Source: Candidatus Pollutiaquabacter sp. (GTDB taxonomy: Bacteria; Bacteroidota; Bacteroidia; AKYH767-A; 2013-40CM-41-45). Taken from it: a DNA stretch of 38,182 bases. This document shows, in pieces, positions 1 through 8,369 of this stretch (position 1 is its first letter; the number at the start of each line of letters is the position of its first letter). The stretch spans positions 1 through 38,182 of the forward strand of contig CANIAS010000023.1 of the NCBI GenBank assembly GCA_947465495.1. Direction: 5' to 3'. The notes beneath the pieces were generated by a model. The model did not search any database and had not been told where the DNA came from. It was given only the letters and a program-made list of their open reading frames with translations. The position numbers and the translations under genes are program-made.

Positions 1-1433
1 CGGTACTCCTGCATAAGGTTGCGGAAGTCAGGATATAACGAATCCAATTTCGTTTCTTCCAACGCGAGGCAACTTTCGTTGACCCATTCCGAATACAACG
101 CATTTACCATGGATTCAGCAGGCATGGTGGCACCGCGACGACTTTGATGGTCGACTACATAACCTGCGAAATCTTGCTGTGAATAATTCTTTCCTCCCAG
201 ATAGAACATGTCGGCTTTCAAGCCATCCGCTTTTTCAAGCGACCAGGTACCTTGCGTCAAGGTCGAATCCACTACTTTCATAAATGCCGCCTTGGAAGCT
301 GGAACTTCCTTGAAACCATAACGCGACTTAATCTTATTGATCATGGAAGTGCGACTGAGGTCGGAACGAGAATCTTTTTGAACGCGCTGTTTGAGTTCAG
401 CCTGCATTGACTCGAAACTACCGATAGGCTTTGTTTCCATCAACATGATGATGTGCCAACCGTACGGTGTTTTTACTGGAGCACTATAGTCGCCAGGGTA
501 TTTCAACGCAAAAGCCGCTGCTTCGAATTCAGGAACCATGCGTCCAGTACCGAACCAAGGTAAAAGCCCTCCGTTTTTACTAGAACTCTGGTCATCAGAA
601 TATTGACGAGCCAGATCTTCAAACTTATCACCGGCTTTGAGCTTAGCATAAATCTCGTTGATTTTCTGAACAGCTTTAGTGGAATCTTCTGCATTTGGTG
701 CAGTACCGGTTTTAACCATAATATGGGCTACACGAATTTCGCCTTGATTCGGACGAGTATTCGTCACTAATATGATGTGATAACCATACCGTGTTCGCAC
801 CGGTTGACTGAATTCACCTTTCTTGGTGGTGTAGGCAGCGCTCTCGAATGGATAAACCATTTGCATCGAAGTAAAGAAACCCAAGTCGCCGCCATTCTCT
901 TTAGCAGATGGATCGTCCGAATATTTGCGAGCTAACGTGGCAAAGTCGCCACCTTTCACCAATTCAGCACGAATCTTCAACGCCTTGTTATAGGCCTCCA
1001 AAGTATCTTTGGGCAGCGCATTCATATCAACCTTGATTAAGATGTGACTAGCACGAACGTCCGTTTTTAAACGATCATAAGCCTCTTTGATTAAGGCATC
1101 GCTGACGTCCTTATCCACCAGGTAGGGCTGAGCTAACTGCTTACGATATCCTGCCAATTCATCACGAAAGGATTGAACGGTATCCATTCCCAACTCCAGT
1201 GCTTCGTGCACTTTCATTTTGTAATTAACATACAACTCCAGATAATCTTCAACAGCCTTCTTGTCGAAATTCGATTCTTTGGTATTGTTCTTTTTGAAAA
1301 CACGAACGAATTCACTTTTAGAAACGTTCTCTCCTCCGACCGTCAGAATGATCGGATCATTTTGATCTTGAGCCACACTTAGCGTAGCAAACAACAACAT
1401 TCCGGCAAGGAACGATACACTGATTTTTTTCAT
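1..1433 (-). CDS. Periplasmic peptidyl-prolyl isomerase, SurA/PpiC type, two parvulin domains (3' end missing)
   Basis: I translated this open frame by hand; it runs off the left edge, so about 477 codons are visible and the C-terminus is missing. It begins with a signal peptide (MKKISVSFLAG to VAQ, residues 1-21). A SurA-like helical N-domain follows, then two parvulin rotamase domains at about residues 125-235 and 240-345. The first opens with RASHILIKV and carries YSDDPSAKENGGDLGFF. The second opens with RVAHIMVKT and carries the matching GGLLPWFGTG. This family folds and escorts outer-membrane proteins in the periplasm. It starts at ATG 1433, with an excellent -33/-7 promoter upstream, and diverges from the multicopper oxidase. 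The tail after residue 350 has no domain I recognise. The family is certain; the exact role (SurA orthologue or specialised chaperone) is inferred. Confidence 0.93.
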   Translation of the reverse strand, partial: MKKISVSFLAGMLLFATLSVAQDQNDPIILTVGGENVSKSEFVRVFKKNNTKESNFDKKAVEDYLELYVNYKMKVHEALELGMDTVQSFRDELAGYRKQLAQPYLVDKDVSDALIKEAYDRLKTDVRASHILIKVDMNALPKDTLEAYNKALKIRAELVKGGDFATLARKYSDDPSAKENGGDLGFFTSMQMVYPFESAAYTTKKGEFSQPVRTRYGYHIILVTNTRPNQGEIRVAHIMVKTGTAPNAEDSTKAVQKINEIYAKLKAGDKFEDLARQYSDDQSSSKNGGLLPWFGTGRMVPEFEAAAFALKYPGDYSAPVKTPYGWHIIMLMETKPIGSFESMQAELKQRVQKDSRSDLSRTSMINKIKSRYGFKEVPASKAAFMKVVDSTLTQGTWSLEKADGLKADMFYLGGKNYSQQDFAGYVVDHQSRRGATMPAESMVNALYSEWVNESCLALEETKLDSLYPDFRNLMQEY

Positions 1434-1460
1434 GGTAGATTCAATGGATTAAAAGAGGGG

Positions 1461-1490
1461 CAAATTTAAGAAAGCAACGGGTATACACAA
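1461..1490 (-). promoter_or_regulatory. Bacteroidota-type promoter for the parvulin gene
   Basis: Reading the minus strand, TTG (1490-1488) is followed by exactly 19 bases and then TAAATTTG (1468-1461). This fits the Bacteroidota consensus TTG/TTTG, about 19 bases, TAnnTTTG. The ATG at 1433 would give a leader of about 20-25 bases. It is the only promoter in the window where both boxes fit cleanly. Confidence 0.6.
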
Positions 1491-1610
1491 GTTATTATTT
1501 GAATGAAGGTTTGATGAAATTATTGAATTTCAAGCACTTAAGCAGTGCGTTAAATAAGTTTAACAATCACAGGGATAATAAACAACATGACCAACAATCC
1601 GAAGAAATCG

Positions 1611-1618
1611 TAATTTTG
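1611..1618 (+). promoter_or_regulatory. Candidate -7 element for the multicopper oxidase gene
   Basis: TAATTTTG matches TAnnTTTG exactly and lies 18 bases before the ATG at 1637. No convincing -33 box is seen about 19 bases upstream. Its position supports the ATG at 1637 over the upstream in-frame ATG at 1499, because the upstream stretch would be untranscribed. Confidence 0.4.
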
Positions 1619-1636
1619 GTTGGAATCGAATTTAAC

Positions 1637-3328
1637 ATGTCTAAAATATCCCTGCTCCTAGTTTCACTAGTCACCACCCTCCATGTAAATGGTCAGGCCT
1701 TTACTAATCCTTTGAGTATCCCTCCGCTGCTTTCCGGGCGTGTATTCACGTTGAATTGCGATACGGGCTCCAAGCAAATTTATCCAGGGCAACCTACTCA
1801 AACCTTTGCCATCAGCGGCGATATATTAGGTCCAACGATCCAATTACAGCGAGGTGATTCGGTAGCGCTGCAAATCAATAACTACCTCGGCGAAACGACG
1901 AACATCCACTGGCATGGGCTTCATGTTCCAGCTTCCATGGATGGAGGCCCTGAAACAATCATCCCATCTATGGGCGCTTTCAGTTCGCGTTTTGTTGTAA
2001 AAAATCAGGCTGGAACTTATTGGTATCACCCGCACATCCATATGAATACACAAGCGCAAGTAACACGTGGCATGGCGGGAATGATCCTTGTAAAAGATAG
2101 TGCCGAAGCTACACTTGATTTACCTCGCAACTATGGCGTCGATGATTTCCCCGTCATTTTACAAGACCGCACCTACGACGCCTACAATCAAATCTTCATT
2201 GGTCCAATGGGAGATTCCATGCTGGTGAATGGTACCGCGTCGCCTTATCTGAACGTTCCCGGACAAGTAGTACGCTTGCGTTTTTTGAATGGATCCAACG
2301 CGCGCTCCTACGTACTTGGCTTTAATGACAATAGCACCTTCACCGTAATCGCGTCGGACGGAGGCATACTACCTGTTCCAGTCAACACCAACCGGTTGCA
2401 AATCAATCCCGGCGAACGATATGAAATCGTAAAGGACTTTAGCAACATCATCGGTGGATCAATCGTGTTAAAAAGTTATGCTACTGAACTACCTAACACA
2501 GTGGCAGGAAATATACTTGGAGGAATGGGATCCAATGGTCCATTAGACGGCGTCGACTTCGACATCATGGAGCTGCGCAGCATATCGCCTATTCCGGGAG
2601 GTGTGACCACGTTGCCGGCAAATCTACTTCCGGTCGTGACATGGGATAGCTTAAGTGCAAACCGTGTGCGTGACCGACTGCTGACAGGCCAAGGTATGAT
2701 TGGCATGGGGAGTTTTTACATTGACGGTAATCAATATATCATGGGAGCATTTAACGATACCATGCGACTAGGAGATATCGAATTATGGCATGTAACGAAT
2801 TACTCAAACATTTCACACCCCATGCACGTGCACGATGTTTCTTTCCGAATCCTCAGTAGAAACGGAGTAGCTCCTAGCCCCATCGAAGACGGATGGAAAG
2901 ATGTATTCCACCTACTGCCACAAGAAACCATTTCCTTAATTATGCGCTTCGAAGACTATTCAGATGCCAATATTCCTTATATGTATCATTGTCACAACCT
3001 AGCGCACGAAGACATGGGAATGATGAGTTCTTTCATTGTCGTTGATACCAACACAAGTGCAGTTAGCAGTCCGAGCGAAACTCATACGATGTCCATCTAT
3101 CCTAATCCGACCGCAGAATCCTGGAAGCTGCACATGCCGCATGCTCAACAAACAACCGTCAGCATAGTTATTCTCGATGTCACGGGAAGGCCGATACTAA
3201 CCGAGGTTCACATCGTAGGTCATGAAGAAATAACGATCAGCACCGAAGGATTAACCTCCGGAATCTACTTCCTAAAAATCGAAAAGGGCAATGGAGTCTG
3301 TGAAGTAGTTCGTGCGGTCAAGCAGTAA
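1637..3328 (+). CDS. Secreted multicopper oxidase with T9SS type A sorting domain
   Basis: A 563-residue three-cupredoxin multicopper oxidase of the CueO / CotA / bilirubin-oxidase group. These enzymes oxidise Cu(I) or phenolic substrates and reduce O2 to water. All four copper-ligand motifs are present: HWHGLH (91-96), HPHIH (131-135), HPMHVH (394-399) and HCHNLAHEDMGM (451-462). The last supplies the type 1 copper Cys452, His457 and Met462. A signal peptide (MSKISLLLVSL to NGQA) starts at the chosen ATG; the frame is open for 46 more codons upstream, but those residues look non-coding. Residues about 483-563 form a type A sorting domain (SIYPNPTAE, then LTSGIYFLKI), so export is expected to be Sec across the inner membrane and T9SS across the outer. 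It is monocistronic and ends tail-to-tail with guaB. The physiological substrate cannot be read from the sequence. Confidence 0.93.
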   Translation: MSKISLLLVSLVTTLHVNGQAFTNPLSIPPLLSGRVFTLNCDTGSKQIYPGQPTQTFAISGDILGPTIQLQRGDSVALQINNYLGETTNIHWHGLHVPASMDGGPETIIPSMGAFSSRFVVKNQAGTYWYHPHIHMNTQAQVTRGMAGMILVKDSAEATLDLPRNYGVDDFPVILQDRTYDAYNQIFIGPMGDSMLVNGTASPYLNVPGQVVRLRFLNGSNARSYVLGFNDNSTFTVIASDGGILPVPVNTNRLQINPGERYEIVKDFSNIIGGSIVLKSYATELPNTVAGNILGGMGSNGPLDGVDFDIMELRSISPIPGGVTTLPANLLPVVTWDSLSANRVRDRLLTGQGMIGMGSFYIDGNQYIMGAFNDTMRLGDIELWHVTNYSNISHPMHVHDVSFRILSRNGVAPSPIEDGWKDVFHLLPQETISLIMRFEDYSDANIPYMYHCHNLAHEDMGMMSSFIVVDTNTSAVSSPSETHTMSIYPNPTAESWKLHMPHAQQTTVSIVILDVTGRPILTEVHIVGHEEITISTEGLTSGIYFLKIEKGNGVCEVVRAVKQ

Positions 3329-3377
3329 ACTCACCTTTGTTGCAAAATGCTGATACCGCGGCCATGCCATCCTTTGA

Positions 3378-3394
3378 TACCATCAACGATGGTA
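3378..3394. other. Small hairpin in the MCO/guaB convergent gap
   Basis: TACCATC, loop AAC, GATGGTA makes a perfect 7-bp stem that overlaps the guaB stop codon. There is no T-run on either side, so it is not a classical intrinsic terminator. It could act as a weak transcript-end hairpin for the two converging genes. Confidence 0.25.
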
Positions 3395-4849
3395 ATTCGG
3401 CGCCTCCTTAACGATGGTCACATCGTGAGGATGACTTTCACGAACACCCGCTGAGGTGATCCGGATAAAGGATGCTTTCTTGAGCGCCGCAATGTCTTTT
3501 GCTCCACAGTATCCCATAGAAGCACGTAGTCCACCTACCAGCTGATAAATCTCTTCAGCTACATGTCCTTTATAAGGAACCCGACCAACGATACCTTCGG
3601 GAACAAGCTTCTTCACATCATCGGTCTCGGCCTGGAAGTACCGGTCTTTAGATCCTTCACGCATCGCTTCAATAGAACCCATACCTCGATAGGATTTAAA
3701 CTTACGACCTTCGTAAATCATGGTCTCACCCGGCGACTCTTCCGTACCTGCAAACAAAGAGCCCAACATCACGCAGTCTGCCCCGGCAGCAATGGCTTTG
3801 GCAACATCTCCGCTGTAGCGAATTCCGCCATCAGCGATCACACACACATTGGTACCTTTCAATGCCTCAGCCACATCGTAAACTGCGGTGAATTGCGGAA
3901 CACCGATTCCTGCTATGATACGAGTGGTACAAATTGAGCCCGGACCAATACCTACTTTGACTGCATCGGCGCCGGCTGATGCCAGGTATTTCGCTGCGTC
4001 TGCAGTGGCAATATTCCCAACGATGACGGGAAGTTTTGGGAACGCCTTTTTTACTTTCTTGAGCACCTCAACGACACCTTTGGTATGACCATGAGCGGTA
4101 TCAATGGTAATGACATCTACTCCTGCTTCAACCAGTGCTTTTGCGCGCTCAAAGGAATCTCCTGTAACGCCAATCGCTGCTCCAACACGTAGTCGCCCTT
4201 GCTCGTCCTTACAGGCCCAGGGACGAGATTTAATTTTACTGATATCCTTATAGGTAATTAGTCCAACGAGACGTCCTTTTTTATCGACTACCGGCAACTT
4301 TTCAATTTTATGTTTCTGAAGAATTTTTTCGGCTTCTTTAAGATCTTTGACCCCCATCGTGGTAACCAGTCGCTCCTTGGTCATGATCTCTTTTACAGGA
4401 CGGTCCAGGTTCTTTTCAAATCGCAAGTCACGACTTGTGCAAATTCCCACTAGCACGTGATCCTTATTGACAATTGGAATCCCGCCAATGCCAGTCTTCA
4501 TGATAGTGTGAGCATCACGAACAAGTGCAGATTCGAGCAGGGTAACTGGATCGGCAATCATGCCACTTTCACTGCGTTTTACTTTACGCACTTGCGCCGC
4601 TTGATGTTCAATAGATAGGTTCTTGTGCAACATGCCAATCCCACCCTCTTGCGCAATAGCAATCGCCATTTCTGCTTCTGTCACGGTATCCATGGCAGCA
4701 GAAATAATGGGGATGCTAATGCCGATTTTAGCCGTTAATTTAGTGGAAACGTTGACTTGATTCGGGAGCACTTCCGAATAAGCTGGAACCAGCAAGATGT
4801 CGTCGTAGGTAAGGGATTCGCCTAAAAATCGGCTTTTTGCAACTTTCAT
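3383..4849 (-). CDS. guaB: Inosine-5'-monophosphate dehydrogenase
   Basis: A 488-residue IMP dehydrogenase, the usual family length. It oxidises IMP to XMP with NAD+, the committed step toward GMP. The (beta/alpha)8 barrel is interrupted by a CBS-domain pair at about residues 96-209. The catalytic loop reads [11 protein letters not shown] with the nucleophile Cys307. The mobile-flap region ([15 protein letters not shown]) and DGGIRYSGD are also visible. The frame could begin at a TTG at 4882, but that codon lies inside the -7 promoter element, so the ATG at 4849 ([10 protein letters not shown]) is the start. It shares its strand with the T9SS-B gene upstream but has its own promoter. GuaB is a known (p)ppGpp-sensitive enzyme in several bacteria, and spoT lies 11 kb away. 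Confidence 0.98.
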   Translation of the reverse strand: MKVAKSRFLGESLTYDDILLVPAYSEVLPNQVNVSTKLTAKIGISIPIISAAMDTVTEAEMAIAIAQEGGIGMLHKNLSIEHQAAQVRKVKRSESGMIADPVTLLESALVRDAHTIMKTGIGGIPIVNKDHVLVGICTSRDLRFEKNLDRPVKEIMTKERLVTTMGVKDLKEAEKILQKHKIEKLPVVDKKGRLVGLITYKDISKIKSRPWACKDEQGRLRVGAAIGVTGDSFERAKALVEAGVDVITIDTAHGHTKGVVEVLKKVKKAFPKLPVIVGNIATADAAKYLASAGADAVKVGIGPGSICTTRIIAGIGVPQFTAVYDVAEALKGTNVCVIADGGIRYSGDVAKAIAAGADCVMLGSLFAGTEESPGETMIYEGRKFKSYRGMGSIEAMREGSKDRYFQAETDDVKKLVPEGIVGRVPYKGHVAEEIYQLVGGLRASMGYCGAKDIAALKKASFIRITSAGVRESHPHDVTIVKEAPNYHR

Positions 4850-4879
4850 GAAGTATTGGGCTTTGAAAAAAGTTGCACG

Positions 4880-4887
4880 CAAAGATA
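4880..4887 (-). promoter_or_regulatory. -7 element of the guaB promoter
   Basis: On the minus strand this reads TATCTTTG, an exact TAnnTTTG match, giving a leader of about 25 bases before ATG 4849. A TTTC lies 18 bases further upstream as an imperfect -33 box. A perfect palindrome (TTGATC, GTT, GATCAA; 4913-4927) sits just upstream of the -33 region and could be an operator. Confidence 0.5.
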
Positions 4888-4912
4888 CTAGAAAAACTCA
4901 AACCGGAAAGTA

Positions 4913-4927
4913 TTGATCGTTGATCAA
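4913..4927. promoter_or_regulatory. Palindrome upstream of guaB
   Basis: TTGATC GTT GATCAA is a perfect 6-bp inverted repeat with a 3-base centre, about 25 bases upstream of the guaB -7 element. A second short inverted repeat (GCATTT, CAAAGC, AAATGC; 4945-4962) lies between it and the stop of the upstream gene and may be a weak terminator hairpin for that gene. Either could be chance. Confidence 0.25.
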
Positions 4928-4982
4928 GCCCTGAACATCCTTTAGCATTTCAAAGCAAATGCCCCCATAAAATTATTGTTAC

Positions 4983-7028
4983 TTACCGGATCAATGTCAC
5001 AGAGCCAACTCGACGAAAGGTAGAACCATCGGGTTGTTTGGACTCAATCTGATAAACATACACAGCTTCAGGCGCCTGCTTTCCATCCATTGATCCATCC
5101 CAACCTATTTGCGGATCATCTGCTGAAAAAATCAATTCACCCCAACGATCATAGATCCTGAATGTGTAGTCATCCGAAGAAACGAACTGTGGATACGGAC
5201 GGAAAATCTCATTGATACCACCTCCCGGATGAAAGGCATTGGGAATAAACATCGTCGGTTGTTGAATGACGCAGACTTCGTTGGAAAAAACTGTATCAAT
5301 AAAAAAATATGGATTGCCAAGCGCTTCAATCGCCTGTACAACATAACAGAATTCACCATCACTGTAAAAATCATCAAGTACAGAATCAACTACTGACAGT
5401 GAATTACCGTTCATCACAGTGACTAATGGCTGAGGATCCATCAACCCATTAACAGTCCTAAAAACACGGTAACTACTTACGCCGGTTGGCCAATGTTCGT
5501 ACATCGTCCAATTCAGCAGGTTGGCTCCTCCAGCATCTGCTGTGCCTTTCAGTAAAATTGTACGGCTGACTTGTGAACTTTTAACACGTGTGCCGCAAGA
5601 ATCAACGGTGACAACTTGGTAGTAATACACCTTAGCGCCAGTCGATGGCACTTGATCAGTAAATGTAACGGTTGAAACACCGGAAGTTATTTGCGAAGCA
5701 ACGACATTGAATGGCCCCGCCGCACTGGAGGCGCGAAGCAATTCATAACCATCAACGACTGCACCAGGGTCAACATTCGCAACCACCTCAACATTCGTAT
5801 TGCTCAACACGCTTACACGACGAATGTCACAAAAACCCGGAGGCGCAGGGAAAACAGGAACGATACAAAATCGGTTGGAGGTTGACGATCGCAAACTTCC
5901 AATTTCATGTGCGGCGACACGATAACAGTAATCAACGCCGGAAACTATGGCATCATCATTATAGGTCGTGGCTGCGGTAGTCCCAATCAACTGCTCTGCA
6001 CCACCTGAAGTACTTCGCCAGATGTCGTAGCTAACTGCAGTATTCCAATATGAATAGGCATTCCAGGAAAGTGACACGGATTTACTACACAACAACAATC
6101 CTCCATCGAGGAAAATAGTAGCATGTGGTTGACTTTGCGCACTTGGATTACCGCAACTATCTACAGCAATCAATTCGAAAGAAATAGAACTTCCTGCTGC
6201 ATTCACACCGGTAGCGGAAAAAGTACTGTTACGACCAAACAAAGTATCTATTGGTGTCCATATCGAACCGACACCTTGCAACACCACATAAGCTCGTGTA
6301 TCGGGTGAAGAATTCACTGGCCAACCGATAACAACTGCACCGGTAGCATTCACGCTGACAGAATCCAACTCAGGATAGGCAGGTGGTTGAAGGTCGCGGA
6401 AAATATCTCCATCCTTATTTGAAACGGACTTGCAGCCACTCAAGTCCTGTACTTCTATACGGTAATTGATAGAGTCATTGCAAATGGAAATCAAGTCGCT
6501 GTACAACATCGGATTCGGAGCAATGGATGCATCAACCGAATCGATACGCGTGAAGACTCCCAATGGGTATTCTCGGTAAATCTGATATTCCTTCGAATGA
6601 GTGGAAATCAGTGGTGTGTGCATGACGTTCCAGGCCAAATTAGCAAACCCGCTTCCTGGATTCAGTACAGTTAATTGAATGGCACGAACCGTATCTGAAT
6701 AAATATCCGGTCCTCCACTAGCACTTTTACAAACGAGTGTATACCATGCAGCATTGTTTGCCGCATTAGCTGTTGCATGCGTTTGAATGGTATCACTAAA
6801 AATGAAAACACTGTCAATGGCCACAAAAGGACCAGAGGAAGCGGTAGAATGATAGAGGTAATAACTTCGAAAATCCGAAGATGACAATCCATTGCGATCC
6901 CAGGTAACGGTAACTTGCCCAGAACTGCCAATACTCAAGCAATGGATACGAAAAGTCTGGCCTTTTACAAACTGGGAGACCAGCATGAAAAGCAACAGCA
7001 CGAGTATTTTATTGGTTAATTTCAACAA
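4983..7028 (-). CDS. Secreted fibronectin-III-like repeat protein with T9SS type B (gliding motility-associated) C-terminal domain
   Basis: A 681-residue protein. A signal peptide (residues 1-23, ending VKGQ) is followed by beta-rich fibronectin-III-like modules and a type B sorting domain at 593-681. That domain shows FIPNAFHPGGGINEIFRP, then FRIYDRWGELIF, GWDGSMDG and VYVYQI. The middle repeats with a period of about 186 residues. Landmarks recur: W133, W322, W507; VDSCG at 289 and 475; YCYRV at 367 and YCYVV at 561; SNRFC at 384 and SNEVC at 582. The start must be TTG (7028, or the next TTG at 7025): there is a stop just upstream, and the first ATG, at codon 15, would cut the signal peptide. 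Type B cargo is exported by T9SS and is often shed or attached to the cell surface. The likely role is adhesin or surface structural protein (inferred). No catalytic domain was seen. Confidence 0.88.
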   Translation of the reverse strand: MLKLTNKILVLLLFMLVSQFVKGQTFRIHCLSIGSSGQVTVTWDRNGLSSSDFRSYYLYHSTASSGPFVAIDSVFIFSDTIQTHATANAANNAAWYTLVCKSASGGPDIYSDTVRAIQLTVLNPGSGFANLAWNVMHTPLISTHSKEYQIYREYPLGVFTRIDSVDASIAPNPMLYSDLISICNDSINYRIEVQDLSGCKSVSNKDGDIFRDLQPPAYPELDSVSVNATGAVVIGWPVNSSPDTRAYVVLQGVGSIWTPIDTLFGRNSTFSATGVNAAGSSISFELIAVDSCGNPSAQSQPHATIFLDGGLLLCSKSVSLSWNAYSYWNTAVSYDIWRSTSGGAEQLIGTTAATTYNDDAIVSGVDYCYRVAAHEIGSLRSSTSNRFCIVPVFPAPPGFCDIRRVSVLSNTNVEVVANVDPGAVVDGYELLRASSAAGPFNVVASQITSGVSTVTFTDQVPSTGAKVYYYQVVTVDSCGTRVKSSQVSRTILLKGTADAGGANLLNWTMYEHWPTGVSSYRVFRTVNGLMDPQPLVTVMNGNSLSVVDSVLDDFYSDGEFCYVVQAIEALGNPYFFIDTVFSNEVCVIQQPTMFIPNAFHPGGGINEIFRPYPQFVSSDDYTFRIYDRWGELIFSADDPQIGWDGSMDGKQAPEAVYVYQIESKQPDGSTFRRVGSVTLIR

Positions 7029-7063
7029 GCCGCTAATTTACGTCCGTAAAGCCCGCAAAGCAA

Positions 7064-8365
7064 TCATTTTACGCCAACGACTAATTCGTATAAATCTTCT
7101 TTTTTGAAGTATTTTCTGGCTAAATCACGTATCTCTTCCGATCCAATGGTCTCGAGCTTAAGTAGATAACGTTCAAAATAGCTGTAATCCAGCCCCGACA
7201 ACTGCAATGTTTTAAATCGATCCAGTAAAGCAAAAGGACCGTCAATTCCTTTTAGAAATGAACCCAACATATAGTTTCGTACCATGTATAGTTCCTCTTT
7301 GGGGACAAGTTCGTGCTGCAAAATTTCAATTTCCTTGTAGATTTCAGCTAGTGCAGCCGAGGTAACATCTGCACCAACTTCCGTAGAAATGAAAAAGTAG
7401 CCTTCACGTTTCAACGAAACCAGGGCAGACCCAATGCCATAGGTATAGCCCTTGTCTTCGCGAATGTTAGACATCAAACGGGAACCGAAGTATCCACCTA
7501 ATACCGTATTCAACACCGATAGACCGGGGTAATCTTCGTGAGCGCGGGTCATCATTCTCCTACCTATACGGATAGCAGATTGCAAAGCACCTTCCTTATG
7601 AAGAAAATGAATCTTGGAAGCATCGCTTACTATTTCTCCGAAAACAGGTTGCGATGGAGCTGGCTGTTGCCAATCATTACCTCCAAAATGCTGATTCAAC
7701 AATGGCAAGGTGCTATCATGAATTTTACCTGCTAGCAACAAAACACAATTACCAGAATGATATTGTGATTGATGATACTCCTGCAAGATGGCCGTGTCCA
7801 GTCGATCGAAATCAGTGGATTCGACCATGTACCCATACGGATTAGAACTACCAAAGAGTAACTGATTAAATTTCCTTCGTGCAATAGAGTTGACACGCTC
7901 ATTTTCGACCGCCAAACGCTGCTGTTGCTTTTTACGGTAAACACCTACTTCACTTTCAGGAAACACCGCCAGGGTCAACATTTCCTTGACAATAGGCAAG
8001 GTGGAGGCAAGATGCTTATTCAGGGTATACAAGACCACCGAACAATTGTCGGCAGACTCTTCAGTTTCAAGAAATGCGCCGACATCGTCAATCATTTCTG
8101 CTAATTGTAAGGCCGAATGACGGGTAGTTCCTTCTGACAACAAGCGATTTGCTGCAGCAGTAAGCGCAGCAAGCTCGGGTCTGAATCTCCGATTTTCAAA
8201 AAGAAATTCAACTCGTATTAAGTCTTGAAAACCGGCATTGACTGAATAAACAGGCATTCCATTATTCAAATTTCCGATTTCTGCTTGAGTCACCATCAAA
8301 TTGCGAACGGGTAACGATGCAGGTGGAATGGAACGGTCAGGTAGAGCGTGAGTAGATGCAGTCAT
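7064..8365 (-). CDS. M16 peptidase-family protein, non-catalytic partner subunit
   Basis: 433 residues with the M16 (pitrilysin / processing-peptidase) fold but no HxxEH zinc motif. The corresponding helix reads ANRLLSEGTTRHS. The other half keeps the substrate-binding R/Y signature (GSRLMSNIREDKGYTYG). This is the usual form of the inactive member of a heterodimeric M16 pair. It begins 4 bases after the stop of the catalytic partner (8370-9608), so the two are almost certainly co-translated and form one complex, like the two subunits of mitochondrial processing peptidase. Neither protein has an obvious signal peptide, so a cytoplasmic location is suggested. Substrate unknown. Confidence 0.9.
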   Translation of the reverse strand: MTASTHALPDRSIPPASLPVRNLMVTQAEIGNLNNGMPVYSVNAGFQDLIRVEFLFENRRFRPELAALTAAANRLLSEGTTRHSALQLAEMIDDVGAFLETEESADNCSVVLYTLNKHLASTLPIVKEMLTLAVFPESEVGVYRKKQQQRLAVENERVNSIARRKFNQLLFGSSNPYGYMVESTDFDRLDTAILQEYHQSQYHSGNCVLLLAGKIHDSTLPLLNQHFGGNDWQQPAPSQPVFGEIVSDASKIHFLHKEGALQSAIRIGRRMMTRAHEDYPGLSVLNTVLGGYFGSRLMSNIREDKGYTYGIGSALVSLKREGYFFISTEVGADVTSAALAEIYKEIEILQHELVPKEELYMVRNYMLGSFLKGIDGPFALLDRFKTLQLSGLDYSYFERYLLKLETIGSEEIRDLARKYFKKEDLYELVVGVK

Positions 8366-8369
8366 AGGT

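Noticed and set aside
1499-1636. In-frame 46-codon extension of the multicopper oxidase from ATG 1499.
   Set aside because: It would bury the signal peptide inside the protein, the residues look random, and a -7 element lies within the stretch.
3563-3937. 124-codon plus-strand open frame inside guaB.
   Set aside because: It is antisense to a highly conserved gene, with no signal peptide, motif or promoter; a shadow of guaB codon usage.
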